A DNA stretch of 64,000 nucleotides from [Pseudopropionibacterium] massiliense. GTDB lineage: Bacteria; Actinomycetota; Actinomycetes; Propionibacteriales; Propionibacteriaceae. The stretch lies in NCBI RefSeq assembly GCF_900607225.1, contig NZ_LR027842.1, positions 505,858 to 569,857 of the forward strand, written 5' to 3'. The stretch's first letter is position 1. The number at the start of each line of letters is the position of its first letter. A program made the position numbers and the translations under genes. The notes beneath the pieces were generated by a model. The model was not told where the DNA came from, made no database searches, and saw only the letters and a list, made by a program, of their open reading frames with translations. Positions 47,228-55,328 of the stretch are shown here, one piece after another.

Positions 47228-48356
47228 GGTTCAGCCTCCTGGCGCGGATCAGGGCAAGGGTGAGGAACAGGCAGGTCATGCCCAGCAGGGCCGCGCAGCT
47301 GCGGGCGAAGGGTTCCAGGGAGTCGTAGTAGAGCAGCCCGTAGAAGCAGCGGGCGGCCTGCCACAGGGGGTTGGCCTGCGCCAGCAGCGGGGCACCGCGT
47401 TCGACGGAGTCGGCCAGCGACTGCGCCCCGGGTCCATACAGGCCGGTGAACAGCGACAGCAGGCAGGTGATTGCGGAGACCAACCCGCCCCCCAGTCTTC
47501 CGATCGTTCCCAGCGCGGCGCCCGCCGCGCTCGACATGAGGCTGGCCACCCCGATCGCCACCAGGCACAGGTGCACGTGGGGCCCGAAGTTCACCCCCAC
47601 CACCGTGGCGATGAAGGCGAAGGCGATGAGCAGGCAGCCCAGGACGCACACCCACGAGGCCGCGAGCGTGGCCGTGAGCACCTTCCAGCGGGGCAGGCCC
47701 GCCAAGGTGTACCGCGCTCCCAGGGGCGAGGTGGCCATGATGCCCTGCACGGCGATCATCGCGACGGTCGTGCCCATGCCGCTGGCGAAGGCCAGCAGCG
47801 CGAAGTAGTAGCGGGTCGCGGGCTTGACGGGGGCCGGCGTCACCGAGACCGGCTGGGTGAAGTCGTGCCCGGCCGGGAGGGACGCCACCTGCTCCGGTGG
47901 TGTCCCGGCCTCGATGAGGGCCTCGTGCTCGGCCCGGGTCTGGGTGTAGGAGTCCATGACCACCCGCAGGACCCGCAGGGACTCCTGCGCGTCGCCCTTC
48001 TGGGTCACGTGCAGCACGGGTTCGCCGTTCTCGACGGCGAGGTAGCCGTTCGTGTCCCCGCGTTTCGCTGCGACCTCGGCCTCGGATGCGGTGGAGTGGG
48101 TGACCCTGGTGATGAGGTGGGGGTCGGCGTCGTCGGCGGAGATCCGTTCCACGAGGGCGTCCAGGCCGGGGGCCGCCCGGTAGGCATCGTCCTGGACGAT
48201 GCCGAAGCTCATGGGGCTGGCCTCGTAGGCCTCCTCCAGGTTGGAGAACTGCGCCATGAAGATGATGGACAGGACGATCGGGAAACCGAGCGTCCACACG
48301 AGCAGGACCTTGTCGCGCAGGAGCCTGAGCACCTGGTGGGAGAAGACGGTCAGCAT
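47214..48356 (-). CDS. ABC-2 type exporter permease
   Basis: 380 residues with the same layout as its downstream partner: an N-terminal helix (about 18-37), an extracytoplasmic domain to about residue 190, then six hydrophobic segments. The two permeases probably form a heterodimer. Its ATG at 48356 lies one base after the stop of the ATPase gene, and its 3' end overlaps the second permease. The cluster is divergent from a two-component system, a common arrangement in which the kinase senses the stress or drug that the exporter relieves. Confidence 0.88.
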   Translation of the reverse strand: MLTVFSHQVLRLLRDKVLLVWTLGFPIVLSIIFMAQFSNLEEAYEASPMSFGIVQDDAYRAAPGLDALVERISADDADPHLITRVTHSTASEAEVAAKRGDTNGYLAVENGEPVLHVTQKGDAQESLRVLRVVMDSYTQTRAEHEALIEAGTPPEQVASLPAGHDFTQPVSVTPAPVKPATRYYFALLAFASGMGTTVAMIAVQGIMATSPLGARYTLAGLPRWKVLTATLAASWVCVLGCLLIAFAFIATVVGVNFGPHVHLCLVAIGVASLMSSAAGAALGTIGRLGGGLVSAITCLLSLFTGLYGPGAQSLADSVERGAPLLAQANPLWQAARCFYGLLYYDSLEPFARSCAALLGMTCLFLTLALIRARRLNHEHL

Positions 48357-48357
48357 C

Positions 48358-49341
48358 TCAGGCCGCCTCGTCCCGCAGGGCCCGCCCGGTGATCTCCAGG
48401 AAGACGTCGTTGAGGGTCGGGGGTTCGGAGGTCACCCGGCCGCAGGTCGCGCCTGCCGCGGCCAGTGCCCCCATGACGTCGGAGAGGTTGTGCGCCCCGG
48501 GAGAGCACTCGACGAGGACATCCGGCTCCCGGTAGGTGGCGGTGCGCACGTGCTCCAGGCGGCGCAGACCCTCCAGGGTCTCCTCGCCCAGCGGGACCGG
48601 GTCCGCGATCTCCACCCGGATGCGCTCACCGGTGCCGATCATGGCCTTGAGTTCGTCGGAGGTGCCGGAGGCGACCTGCCTGCCGCGGTCCATGATGACT
48701 ATCCGGTCGCACAGCTGCTCCACCTCCTCCATGTAGTGGCTCGTGTAGATGACGGTGGCGCCCCGCTCGTTGAGGCGTCTGATGCCGTCGAGGATCGCGC
48801 CCCGGCTCTGCGGGTCGACCGCGACCGTGGGTTCGTCCAGGATGATGAGGTCGGGGCCGTGGGCGATCCCGCAGGCGATGTTGAGGCGGCGCAGCAGACC
48901 ACCGGAGAGCTTCCTGGGTTTGAACCTCACGAATTTCTCCAGGCCCACGAAGGCGATCGCCTCGTCGACCAGGCGGCGACGGGTGGCGCGGTCGCGCACG
49001 TACAGGGCGCAGAAGGCGTTGACGTTCTCCGCCACGGTGAGCTCGTCGAAGACGGCGACGTCCTGGGGTACCACACCGATGCGGCGCTTGAGCCCGTAGG
49101 CGGTGGGCGCCATGGGATGGCCGAAGACCCGGATCGACCCCTTGTCGTAGGTGAGCAACTGGAGGATGCAGCTGATCGTCGTCGTCTTGCCCGAACCGTT
49201 GGGTCCGAGCAGGCCCAGCACCTGACCGCGCGGAATCCTCAGGGACAGGCCGTCCACCGCGACGAGTTCCCCGTAGCGTTTGACCAGGGACTCGACCTCC
49301 ACGGCGTGATCCGCGTCCCGGATTCTCCCCTTGGGTTCCAT
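48358..49341 (-). CDS. ABC exporter ATP-binding protein
   Basis: 327 residues from the ATG at 49341, with AAGGAG at good spacing. Motifs: Walker A GPNGSGKT near residue 45, Q-loop VVPQD near 90, signature LSGGLLRR near 145, Walker B LIILDEP near 167, and the H-loop histidine in SHYMEE near 200. A C-terminal extension of about 100 residues (from ERIRVEIAD) matches the DrrA/NatA-type tail. It energises the two ABC-2 permeases encoded after it, most likely for export of a toxic compound or lipid. The operon faces away from the sensor kinase gene. Confidence 0.95.
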   Translation of the reverse strand: MEPKGRIRDADHAVEVESLVKRYGELVAVDGLSLRIPRGQVLGLLGPNGSGKTTTISCILQLLTYDKGSIRVFGHPMAPTAYGLKRRIGVVPQDVAVFDELTVAENVNAFCALYVRDRATRRRLVDEAIAFVGLEKFVRFKPRKLSGGLLRRLNIACGIAHGPDLIILDEPTVAVDPQSRGAILDGIRRLNERGATVIYTSHYMEEVEQLCDRIVIMDRGRQVASGTSDELKAMIGTGERIRVEIADPVPLGEETLEGLRRLEHVRTATYREPDVLVECSPGAHNLSDVMGALAAAGATCGRVTSEPPTLNDVFLEITGRALRDEAA

Positions 49342-49423
49342 CTCAACTCCTTGCCTCCTGCCGGTGCTTCCCGGCTCACGGTTCCCATGCTCCCGCCGGG
49401 CCGGTCGCGGCAGAAGTGCCTGC

Positions 49424-49460
49424 TGTCATGACCTGGTGCGGGCGGCCATGACATCTGTCA
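49424..49460. promoter_or_regulatory. inverted repeats between divergent ABC and two-component operons
   Basis: TGTCATG (49424-49430) and CATGACA (49447-49453) are inverted with a 16-base gap, and the second also belongs to the palindrome TGACA-TC-TGTCA (49449-49460). Repeated TGTCA/TGACA half-sites in this divergent gap are a plausible site for the NarL-type response regulator. Confidence 0.4.
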
Positions 49461-49528
49461 CGAGCCTCGTCACGGGCGCCGGGAACGGGGTGCGGGCCGG
49501 AGCGCCGGTCATCGCCGATAATCGAGGC

Positions 49529-50668
49529 GTGAAGGTCCTGGTCGACAAAGGCGTGATCCTGTGCGGCTGCGCCTTGCTGGCCCTGCTCGCCGGTGGGGTG
49601 GACGCGGCCGCCGTGATCTGGCTGCTCCTGGCCGTGGCCGCGAGCGGACTGAGCGTGGCGGCCGACCGGCGGCGTTGGATCGTTGCCGTCCCGGCCGGCT
49701 ACCTCCTGCTCGGAACCCTCGCGACGGCGTCGACATCGGTGGCGGGGGCGCCACTGGCCGCCTACGACCTGGCTCGCCTCGCCGTCCTCGGGACCCGGCG
49801 GGAGCGGGTGGTGGCGGCGATTGGCTGCGCACCGTTCCTGGTGGTCGTGGCCGGGCGGGTGCCGGGGACGCCGGTGCTGGCGCTCGCCCTGGTCGCCTGC
49901 GCGCTCGCGGCCCTCCTGGCGCTGCGCACCACCCAGGAGGAGACCTCGCGGGCGCGCCTGCACGCGATGCGCGACGACCTACGGGAGAAGGTCCTCGCCC
50001 TGCAGGGCGCGAACGCCCGGCTGCTCCGCGCCCAGGACCACGAGCTGCGCGCCGCCGCCCTGTCCGAGCGCACCCGGATCGCCCGCGAGATCCACGACGG
50101 CGTCGGGCACGTCCTCACCCGCCTCCTGCTGCAGCTCAAGGCCCTCCAGGTCACCCACCGCGACGAACCGGGCGTCGTCGCCGACCTCGCCGCCCTGGAT
50201 TCGGGGCTCGGCGAGGCCCTCGACTCCATGCGCCGGTCCGTCCACGCCCTGTCCGACGAGGGCGAGGAGCTGGCCACCTCCCTCAACCTGCTGGGCTCTC
50301 GCTGCGGTATCGCCACGGTGAGCGTCGACTGCTCAATCGAGGCGGAGCCCCCGCCTGCGGTGGTGCGCTGCGTCGTCGCCGTGGTGCGCGAGGCCCTCAC
50401 CAACGCCGCCCGTCACGGCCGGGCCGCCTCCGCCCGCGTGGCGGTCGCCGAATATCCCGCGTTCTGGCAGGTCACGGTCGACAACGACGGCGTCGTCGCG
50501 CCCGGGGACGAACCACCCGTGGACGGCGGGAACGCCGGCCTGGGCCTGCGTTCCATGACCGAGCGGGTCGAGGCCCTGGGCGGTAGGGTGCGGATCACAC
50601 CGCGGCCGCGGTTCACGGTCTTCGCCACGATCCCCAGGGACCCAGCAGGCAGGGAAGGAGAACAGTGA
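49529..50668 (+). CDS. NarL-type sensor histidine kinase
   Basis: About 379 residues if the GTG at 49529 is used; an in-frame ATG at 49448 would add 27 residues, but it falls within the inverted repeats. Five or so hydrophobic segments (about 7-140) form the membrane sensor. A HisKA_3 dimerisation domain follows with the phospho-acceptor His in REIHDGVGH near 187, then a HATPase domain (REALTNAARHG near 290, then GLGLRSMTERVEALGG near 340). The GTG is preceded by GATAATCGAGG, so the leader is short. Its stop overlaps the response regulator start (GTGA). The pair likely controls the divergent ABC exporter. Confidence 0.92.
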   Translation: MKVLVDKGVILCGCALLALLAGGVDAAAVIWLLLAVAASGLSVAADRRRWIVAVPAGYLLLGTLATASTSVAGAPLAAYDLARLAVLGTRRERVVAAIGCAPFLVVVAGRVPGTPVLALALVACALAALLALRTTQEETSRARLHAMRDDLREKVLALQGANARLLRAQDHELRAAALSERTRIAREIHDGVGHVLTRLLLQLKALQVTHRDEPGVVADLAALDSGLGEALDSMRRSVHALSDEGEELATSLNLLGSRCGIATVSVDCSIEAEPPPAVVRCVVAVVREALTNAARHGRAASARVAVAEYPAFWQVTVDNDGVVAPGDEPPVDGGNAGLGLRSMTERVEALGGRVRITPRPRFTVFATIPRDPAGREGEQ

Positions 50669-51342
50669 AGGCAGCCACCCCGATGAGGGTTCTCATCGTC
50701 GACGACGACGCGCTCGTCGCCCAGGCCCTGACCACGATCCTGTCGGTCGAGGAGGACGTCGACGTCGTCGGCCTGGGAGGTTCGGGGCCCGAGGCCGTCG
50801 AGCGGTACCGGGAACTGAAACCCGACATCCTGCTCATGGACATCCAGATGCCCGGCGGCGACGGGCTCAGCGCGGCCGAGCGGATCCTGGCCGAGGACGC
50901 AGGAGCGCGCATCGTCTTCCTGACCACCTTCTCCGACGACGAGTACATCGTGCGGGCCCTCAGGATGGGTTCGCGCGGCTACCTCATCAAACAGGACGTC
51001 GCCCAGATCGTCCCGGCGCTGCGGTCGGTGATGGCCGGGGTGTGCGTGCTGGAGGGGGAGGTGCTCGAACGCAGCGCCACCATGGGGCTGAGCGGCCGGA
51101 GCGATTCGGGGGCGGACCAGGGCCGGGCCCCGAGGAGCACGGCCTTCGCGGCCCTGACCGACCGCGAGTACGAGGTTGTCGAGGCCGTTGCCGAGGGGCT
51201 GGACAACGCCGAGGTGGCGGCGCGGCTGTTCATGAGCGAGGGCACGGTGCGCAACCACATCAGTTCGGTCCTGGCCAAGCTGGGCCTGCGCAACCGCACC
51301 CAGGTGGCGGTGCTGTACTACCGCTGTGCGCAGACCGGGTAA
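50665..51342 (+). CDS. NarL/LuxR-type response regulator
   Basis: 225 residues from the GTG at 50665, with AAGGAG 5 bases upstream and a 4-bp overlap with the kinase gene. The receiver domain (about 1-125) has the acidic pocket VDDD near 12, the phospho-acceptor Asp in LMDIQMP near 57, and the conserved Lys in LIKQD near 110. The C-terminal LuxR helix-turn-helix (about 155-215) includes LTDREYEVVEAVAEGLDNAEVA (shown in part) and SEGTVRNHISSVLAKLGLRNR. Partner of the preceding kinase. Confidence 0.95.
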   Translation: MKAATPMRVLIVDDDALVAQALTTILSVEEDVDVVGLGGSGPEAVERYRELKPDILLMDIQMPGGDGLSAAERILAEDAGARIVFLTTFSDDEYIVRALRMGSRGYLIKQDVAQIVPALRSVMAGVCVLEGEVLERSATMGLSGRSDSGADQGRAPRSTAFAALTDREYEVVEAVAEGLDNAEVAARLFMSEGTVRNHISSVLAKLGLRNRTQVAVLYYRCAQTG

Positions 51343-51642
51343 CAGTGGTTCCCGTTGACGTGCCCCACCGGCTCGTGTCACGAGGCGCCGGGGGTCTCAT
51401 CGACCGGGGTGGGGCGTCGCGTCCGCATGGCGGGGCAGAAAACAACCCCTTGTCCGTGGGCGCCGGGTGAGGTGAGCCAGGGTCTGACAGTGCCCCTCTC
51501 AGCAGCCGGGCCGCGGAGGGAGGGGTGGTAGCGTTTCGGACATGCGCTCCGCGCGGCGGGCTGCTTCCACCCGCTGCTTCCGGGGAACGGCCGGTCGCCG
51601 TCGCCCGGATGTGAGAGCCGTTGGGACCTGAAAGGACAGGCG
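51343..51642. other. intergenic, nothing recognised
   Basis: About 300 bp between the response regulator and an aldo/keto reductase gene. No hairpin with a T-run, no strong -35/-10 pair and no frame with a convincing product were seen. Confidence 0.4.
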
Positions 51643-52686
51643 ATGGAATACACCCGACTCGGCACCACGGACATCACCATTCCCCGGCTGTGCATCGGGG
51701 GCATGAGCTTCGGGGAGGTCTTCCCGGACTTCCACCAGTGGGTCATCGACCAGGAGGCCACCCAGGCGGTGATCGCCCGCGCCCTGGAGCTGGGCGTCAA
51801 TTTCATCGACACCGCCAACGTCTACGCCCACGGCACGAGCGAGGAGTTCATCGGGGCCTCGCTGAAGAACCTCGGTGTCAGGCGCGAGGACGTGGTGCTT
51901 GCCTCCAAGGTCTACTTCAACGAGGGGCACCTGTCGAAGGTGGCCATCGAGCGGGAGATCGACGGGACGCTCAAGCGCCTGGGCACCGACCACCTCGACC
52001 TCTACATCATCCACCGCTTCGACTACGACACCCCCGTCGAGGAGACCATGGAGACCCTCGACTCCCTCGTGCGCTCCGGGAGGGTGCGGGCCTTGGGTGC
52101 GTCGGCCATGTACGCCTACCAGCTGCACACCATGCAGGTGAGCGCCGACGCCCACGGCTGGGCCCGGTTCGCCTCCATGCAGAACCACTACAACCTGCTC
52201 TACCGCGAGGACGAACGGGAGATGATCCCCGTGTGCCGCCAGTACGGCATGTCACTGACCCCCTACAGCCCCCTCGCATCCGGGCACCTGACGCGCCCCA
52301 CCTGGGACTCCGACTCCGTGCGCTCCACCACCGACGCCACCATGCGCGGCAAGTACGACCGCGACCGCGAGACCGACATGCCCATCATCGGGCGCGTCGC
52401 CGAACTCGCCGGGCGTCACGGGGTGCCCATGTCCGACGTCGCCCTGGCCTGGTTGTGGGCCAAGGGGGTGGCCGCCCCCATCGTCGGCTGCTCGCGCCCT
52501 AGCCGCGTCGACGACGCCGTGCGGGCCCTCGACCTGACGCTCACCGGGGAGGAGGTCGCCTTCCTCGAGGAACCCTACGTCCCCCACGAGCTCGTGGGTC
52601 CGCTGGCCCGGCCCGGGGACGCCCCGCTGCCCGGCTCCACCACCGATCGGGTGACGCTCACCGGACAGGACACCCCACAGCGATGA
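51643..52686 (+). CDS. aldo/keto reductase (YajO/Tas type)
   Basis: 347 residues, with GAAAGGA upstream of the ATG. The catalytic tetrad is present in family order: Asp in FIDTAN near 51, Tyr in VYAHG near 57, Lys in ASKVYF near 87, and His in IIHRFD near 125. The NADP site includes the conserved PYSPLASG block near 208 and a late IVGCSRPSRV segment. The length suits the longer AKR12/AKR11-like family rather than the roughly 290-residue AKR5-like enzymes further along. It is transcribed alone. The substrate is unknown. Confidence 0.93.
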   Translation: MEYTRLGTTDITIPRLCIGGMSFGEVFPDFHQWVIDQEATQAVIARALELGVNFIDTANVYAHGTSEEFIGASLKNLGVRREDVVLASKVYFNEGHLSKVAIEREIDGTLKRLGTDHLDLYIIHRFDYDTPVEETMETLDSLVRSGRVRALGASAMYAYQLHTMQVSADAHGWARFASMQNHYNLLYREDEREMIPVCRQYGMSLTPYSPLASGHLTRPTWDSDSVRSTTDATMRGKYDRDRETDMPIIGRVAELAGRHGVPMSDVALAWLWAKGVAAPIVGCSRPSRVDDAVRALDLTLTGEEVAFLEEPYVPHELVGPLARPGDAPLPGSTTDRVTLTGQDTPQR

Positions 52687-52744
52687 CCGCGCGGCCCCGG
52701 AACGGCAGAGCATGCCCGGGTGTGCGATAGATGCGCTGCCCAAC

Positions 52745-52803
52745 TGACGTGGTCGCGCAGCAGCCACGTGATGGTTGCAGGTCGTAGTGGCCGAAAATGC
52801 GCC
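52745..52803 (-). pseudogene. 59-bp fragment of an aldo/keto reductase C-terminus
   Basis: On the minus strand this stretch matches the end of the intact reductase gene at 60437 (about 60473-60533). It encodes a version of DPATVTWLLRDYV, here PATITWLLRDHV, with a one-base length difference that shifts the frame. No other part of the reductase is present nearby. Confidence 0.75.
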
Positions 52804-52970
52804 AGCTGACTGGCGGCTCCAGGCGACCACGTCGTTCGTCGTCGGTGAAGAAGAGGTTTCGTTTCGCCCAGGCCGGGTGAACCTGGTGAAGGGGCGCGCT
52901 GATGTACTGGCGACATCGTGTCCCACCGTGATACGCCGTGCTATCCCCTGTGTCAGGGGAGGAGGGTGCG

Positions 52971-53252
52971 ATGTCAACTGCCATGGAGAATCTCAACGTC
53001 AAGATCGACGCCGAGGACAAGCGCCTGTTCGTCGAACTCGTTCATCAGATGGGGACGACCCCCTCCAATGCCATACGCATGTTCGTGCGTGCGTTCAATG
53101 ACTTCCAGGGATTCCCCTTCGACACCTCCCGCCCTTACCGCATGAGTGCTGAGGCACGGCGCGCCTACGAGGAGACTGACGCAGCAATCGCCGCGGGCAC
53201 TGCCACGCGCTATCGCAGTGTTGTTGACCTGCGCAAAGACCTGGATCTTTGA
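52971..53252 (+). CDS. RelB/DinJ family antitoxin
   Basis: 93 residues from the ATG at 52971, behind GGGGAGGAGG. The N-terminus is a ribbon-helix-helix (ENLNVKIDAEDKRLFVELVH, then GTTPSNAIRMFVRAFNDFQGFPFD), the DinJ pattern for DNA binding and autorepression. The C-terminal part, which normally wraps a YafQ-type RNase, is present. The following toxin gene is cut short (28 residues), so this is an orphan antitoxin. A toxin frame starts at the TGATG overlap, as in a normal dinJ-yafQ operon. Confidence 0.92.
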   Translation: MSTAMENLNVKIDAEDKRLFVELVHQMGTTPSNAIRMFVRAFNDFQGFPFDTSRPYRMSAEARRAYEETDAAIAAGTATRYRSVVDLRKDLDL

Positions 53253-53338
53253 TGCTCGAGATCGTTGTCTCGAACAAGTGCAGGAAGGCCCTCAAGCGAG
53301 CGAAGAAACCCGGAAGTCATTCCGATCCTCGACCGTGA
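53252..53338 (+). pseudogene. truncated YafQ-like toxin
   Basis: The frame starting in the TGATG overlap encodes MLEIVVSNKCRKALKRAKK and then diverges, with a stop after 28 residues. The first 19 residues match the conserved N-terminus of YafQ-family mRNA interferases, which are about 90 residues long. The catalytic histidines and the core sheet are gone. The break coincides with the 3' end of the oppositely oriented flavodoxin-like gene. Confidence 0.75.
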
Positions 53339-53805
53339 CCGGGGCTGTCGCCTCGGTTCCGGGCGATCTGCCGCCGCAGGGCTGGGATGCCGCGGGCGCC
53401 GTCGGCGATGCCGAGCAGTGGCATGCGGTACAACTCCGTGAGCCGTTCGATGGTGGTGCGCATGACCTCGGCGACGGCAGGGCCGGGCCCGGAGCCCTGG
53501 AAGAAGAAGGCCAGGGGAGTTTCGGCGATCTGCTCGGCGGGCTCGTCGTTCATCCGCTCGATGACGGTCTTGAGGGCACCGGTCATGCCGTGCCAGTAGA
53601 CCGGCGTACCCCACACGAGCGCGTCCGCCGCGCACATGCGCTCCCAGACCCGGGGCCACTGGTCACCGGGCAGTGAAGAGCCGCGAGAGTGGATGGCGTG
53701 ATCGATGAGGTGGAGCGTCTCGTAGCCGGTTCCTGCAAGAAGCCTCTCCGCCATGGCGGTCGTGTTGCCGTCACGCTTGGAGGAGGCGTTGACGAACAGA
53801 AGCAT
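53317..53805 (-). CDS. flavodoxin-fold NAD(P)H-dependent FMN oxidoreductase
   Basis: 162 residues from the ATG at 53805, with AAAGGA 5 bases upstream. The N-terminal phosphate-binding loop for FMN is NASSKRDGNT near residue 5-14. GTPVYWHGMTGALK near 75-88 binds the flavin ring, as in the WrbA/NADPH-dependent FMN reductase family. The C-terminus is Arg/Gly-rich and may be altered, because the gene ends where the truncated toxin gene breaks off on the other strand. Likely a soluble quinone or flavin reductase; the substrate is unknown. Confidence 0.87.
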   Translation of the reverse strand: MLLFVNASSKRDGNTTAMAERLLAGTGYETLHLIDHAIHSRGSSLPGDQWPRVWERMCAADALVWGTPVYWHGMTGALKTVIERMNDEPAEQIAETPLAFFFQGSGPGPAVAEVMRTTIERLTELYRMPLLGIADGARGIPALRRQIARNRGDSPGHGRGSE

Positions 53806-53927
53806 GAGTGTCCTTTCGACGTGGCCGTCCCAAGGGTAGCTGTTCACCATCGGTCGATGAGCCCATCCGGTGCTCTGCACGGACGTCTCCTGCCAAGCCG
53901 GCGGCGGGGGATACCTCTCCCCAGTTC

Positions 53928-54019
53928 TGCAGATTCCTCACGTCGATCCCTGCAAACTCCTCACTACGGCGCCTGCAGATTCTCTACTAGACTTCCTGCA
54001 AGTTCCTCGCTTCACCTAG
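53928..54019 (+). repeat. four tandem 23-bp repeats before the second AAA-DUF4143 gene
   Basis: Units start at 53928, 53951, 53974 and 53997, an exact 23-bp period. The consensus is TGCARATTCCTCAC, then about 7 variable bases, then CC. The array ends 9 bp before the ATPase start codon. Read on the opposite strand, the constant block contains GAA-N2-TGCAG, comparable in layout to GAA-N2-GGCGCC in the array at 41650, while the sequences differ otherwise. Confidence 0.85.
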
Positions 54020-54028
54020 ACTGACGGC

Positions 54029-55297
54029 ATGGACACCGCTGAGGTCACGGGGACCAGTTACCTGCCGCGTGCCATTGATCCGCTGATGACCCGCGTCCTG
54101 GAGTCGACCGGGGCGGCCATCCTTGAAGGCCCTCGCGGCTGCGGTAAGACAATGACGGGGTTGGCGCACGCGTCCTCCTATGCCCTGCTTGACACCCCTG
54201 AGGCACAGACGGCTGCCGAGATCGATCCGCATGTGCTGCTGGTCGGAGCCAGCCCACGTCTCCTTGACGAGTGGCAGCTCATTCCCCAGATCTGGAACCT
54301 CGCACGCAGAGAGGTCGACTTCTCTGCCGAGCACGGGCGCTTCATCCTCACCGGCTCGGCCACCCCGGCCGCCGACCCCATCCGGCACACCGGTGCGGCA
54401 CGGTTCATCCGAGTCCGGCAGCGCACCATGACCTGGGCGGAGAAGGACAACCGTCTCAACGACGACGGCGTCTCGCTGCGCGCGCTGCTCGACGGGGCCC
54501 GCCCGTCGTCGTCCATGTCCACGGCTCCGCTCGACGAGATCATCCGCACCATCCTGCGCCCTGGATTCCCTGGTCTGCTGAACGCTCCATCAGACATCGG
54601 GGCACGCAGTATGGAGAGCTACATCAAGGACATCGCAACCACAGACCTCAACCGACTTGCGAACCTGCGCTCCGAGCCCGCAGTCATCGAGCAGCTCATC
54701 ACGTCACTGGCCCGTTCCACCGCAAGCGATGTCTCCCAGTCGACCCTGCGTCGGGACATATCGCGAACGCTACCCGCACCGTCGGAGGCCACTGTTGCCA
54801 AGCTGCTCGAGCTGTTGGAGCGCGTCTTCATCCTTGAGACGATCCAGCCCTGGGCGGTCTCCCTGCGCTCCAAGGCCCGTCTGCGTCGTTCACCCAAGTA
54901 CCACCTGGCTGACCCGGCGCTGGCCGCGGCCGCATTGCATGCTGACGCCGCCCGCCTTGGCGCAGATCTCGAGACGCTCGGTTTCCTGTTCGAGTCCGCG
55001 GTCATCCATGACCTGCTGGTCTACACCGAGGCCTTGGGAGGGCACCTTTACCACTATCGCGACTCCAACGGACACGAGATCGACGCGGTCATCACCATGC
55101 CCAATGGAACCTGGGCCGCCATTGAGGTCAAGATCGGTGGCGGGCAGGTACAGCGCGGAGCCCAGAGCCTGGCCTCAGCCATCGCCCAGATCGACATGGC
55201 ACCTCCCGCATTCAAAGCGGTGATCACCGGGACAGGGTTCAAGGCGACCCTGCCGGATGGCACGATCACATTCCCACTGCACGAGCTTCGACCCTGA
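54029..55297 (+). CDS. AAA ATPase with DUF4143 domain
   Basis: 422 residues from the ATG at 54029 (MDTAEVTGTSYLPR). Walker A GPRGCGKT near residue 36, Walker B-like LLVGASPRLLDEWQ near 70-83, ILTGSATP near 107, and the AAA_14 core before residue 200. A helical/winged-helix middle follows, then the DUF4143 nuclease-like core (FES near 327, HEIDAVIT near 350, IEVKIG near 368). It is homologous end to end with the product at 41767, including the C-terminal F-P-L-x-x-L-R-P. The gene converges with a hydrolase gene 31 bp away. Its promoter must lie in or next to the 23-bp repeat array, so the array is a strong candidate for autoregulation. Confidence 0.92.
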   Translation: MDTAEVTGTSYLPRAIDPLMTRVLESTGAAILEGPRGCGKTMTGLAHASSYALLDTPEAQTAAEIDPHVLLVGASPRLLDEWQLIPQIWNLARREVDFSAEHGRFILTGSATPAADPIRHTGAARFIRVRQRTMTWAEKDNRLNDDGVSLRALLDGARPSSSMSTAPLDEIIRTILRPGFPGLLNAPSDIGARSMESYIKDIATTDLNRLANLRSEPAVIEQLITSLARSTASDVSQSTLRRDISRTLPAPSEATVAKLLELLERVFILETIQPWAVSLRSKARLRRSPKYHLADPALAAAALHADAARLGADLETLGFLFESAVIHDLLVYTEALGGHLYHYRDSNGHEIDAVITMPNGTWAAIEVKIGGGQVQRGAQSLASAIAQIDMAPPAFKAVITGTGFKATLPDGTITFPLHELRP

Positions 55298-55328
55298 AGC
55301 CGGCTGGGGCGCCGCGAGTGAGCAAGGA

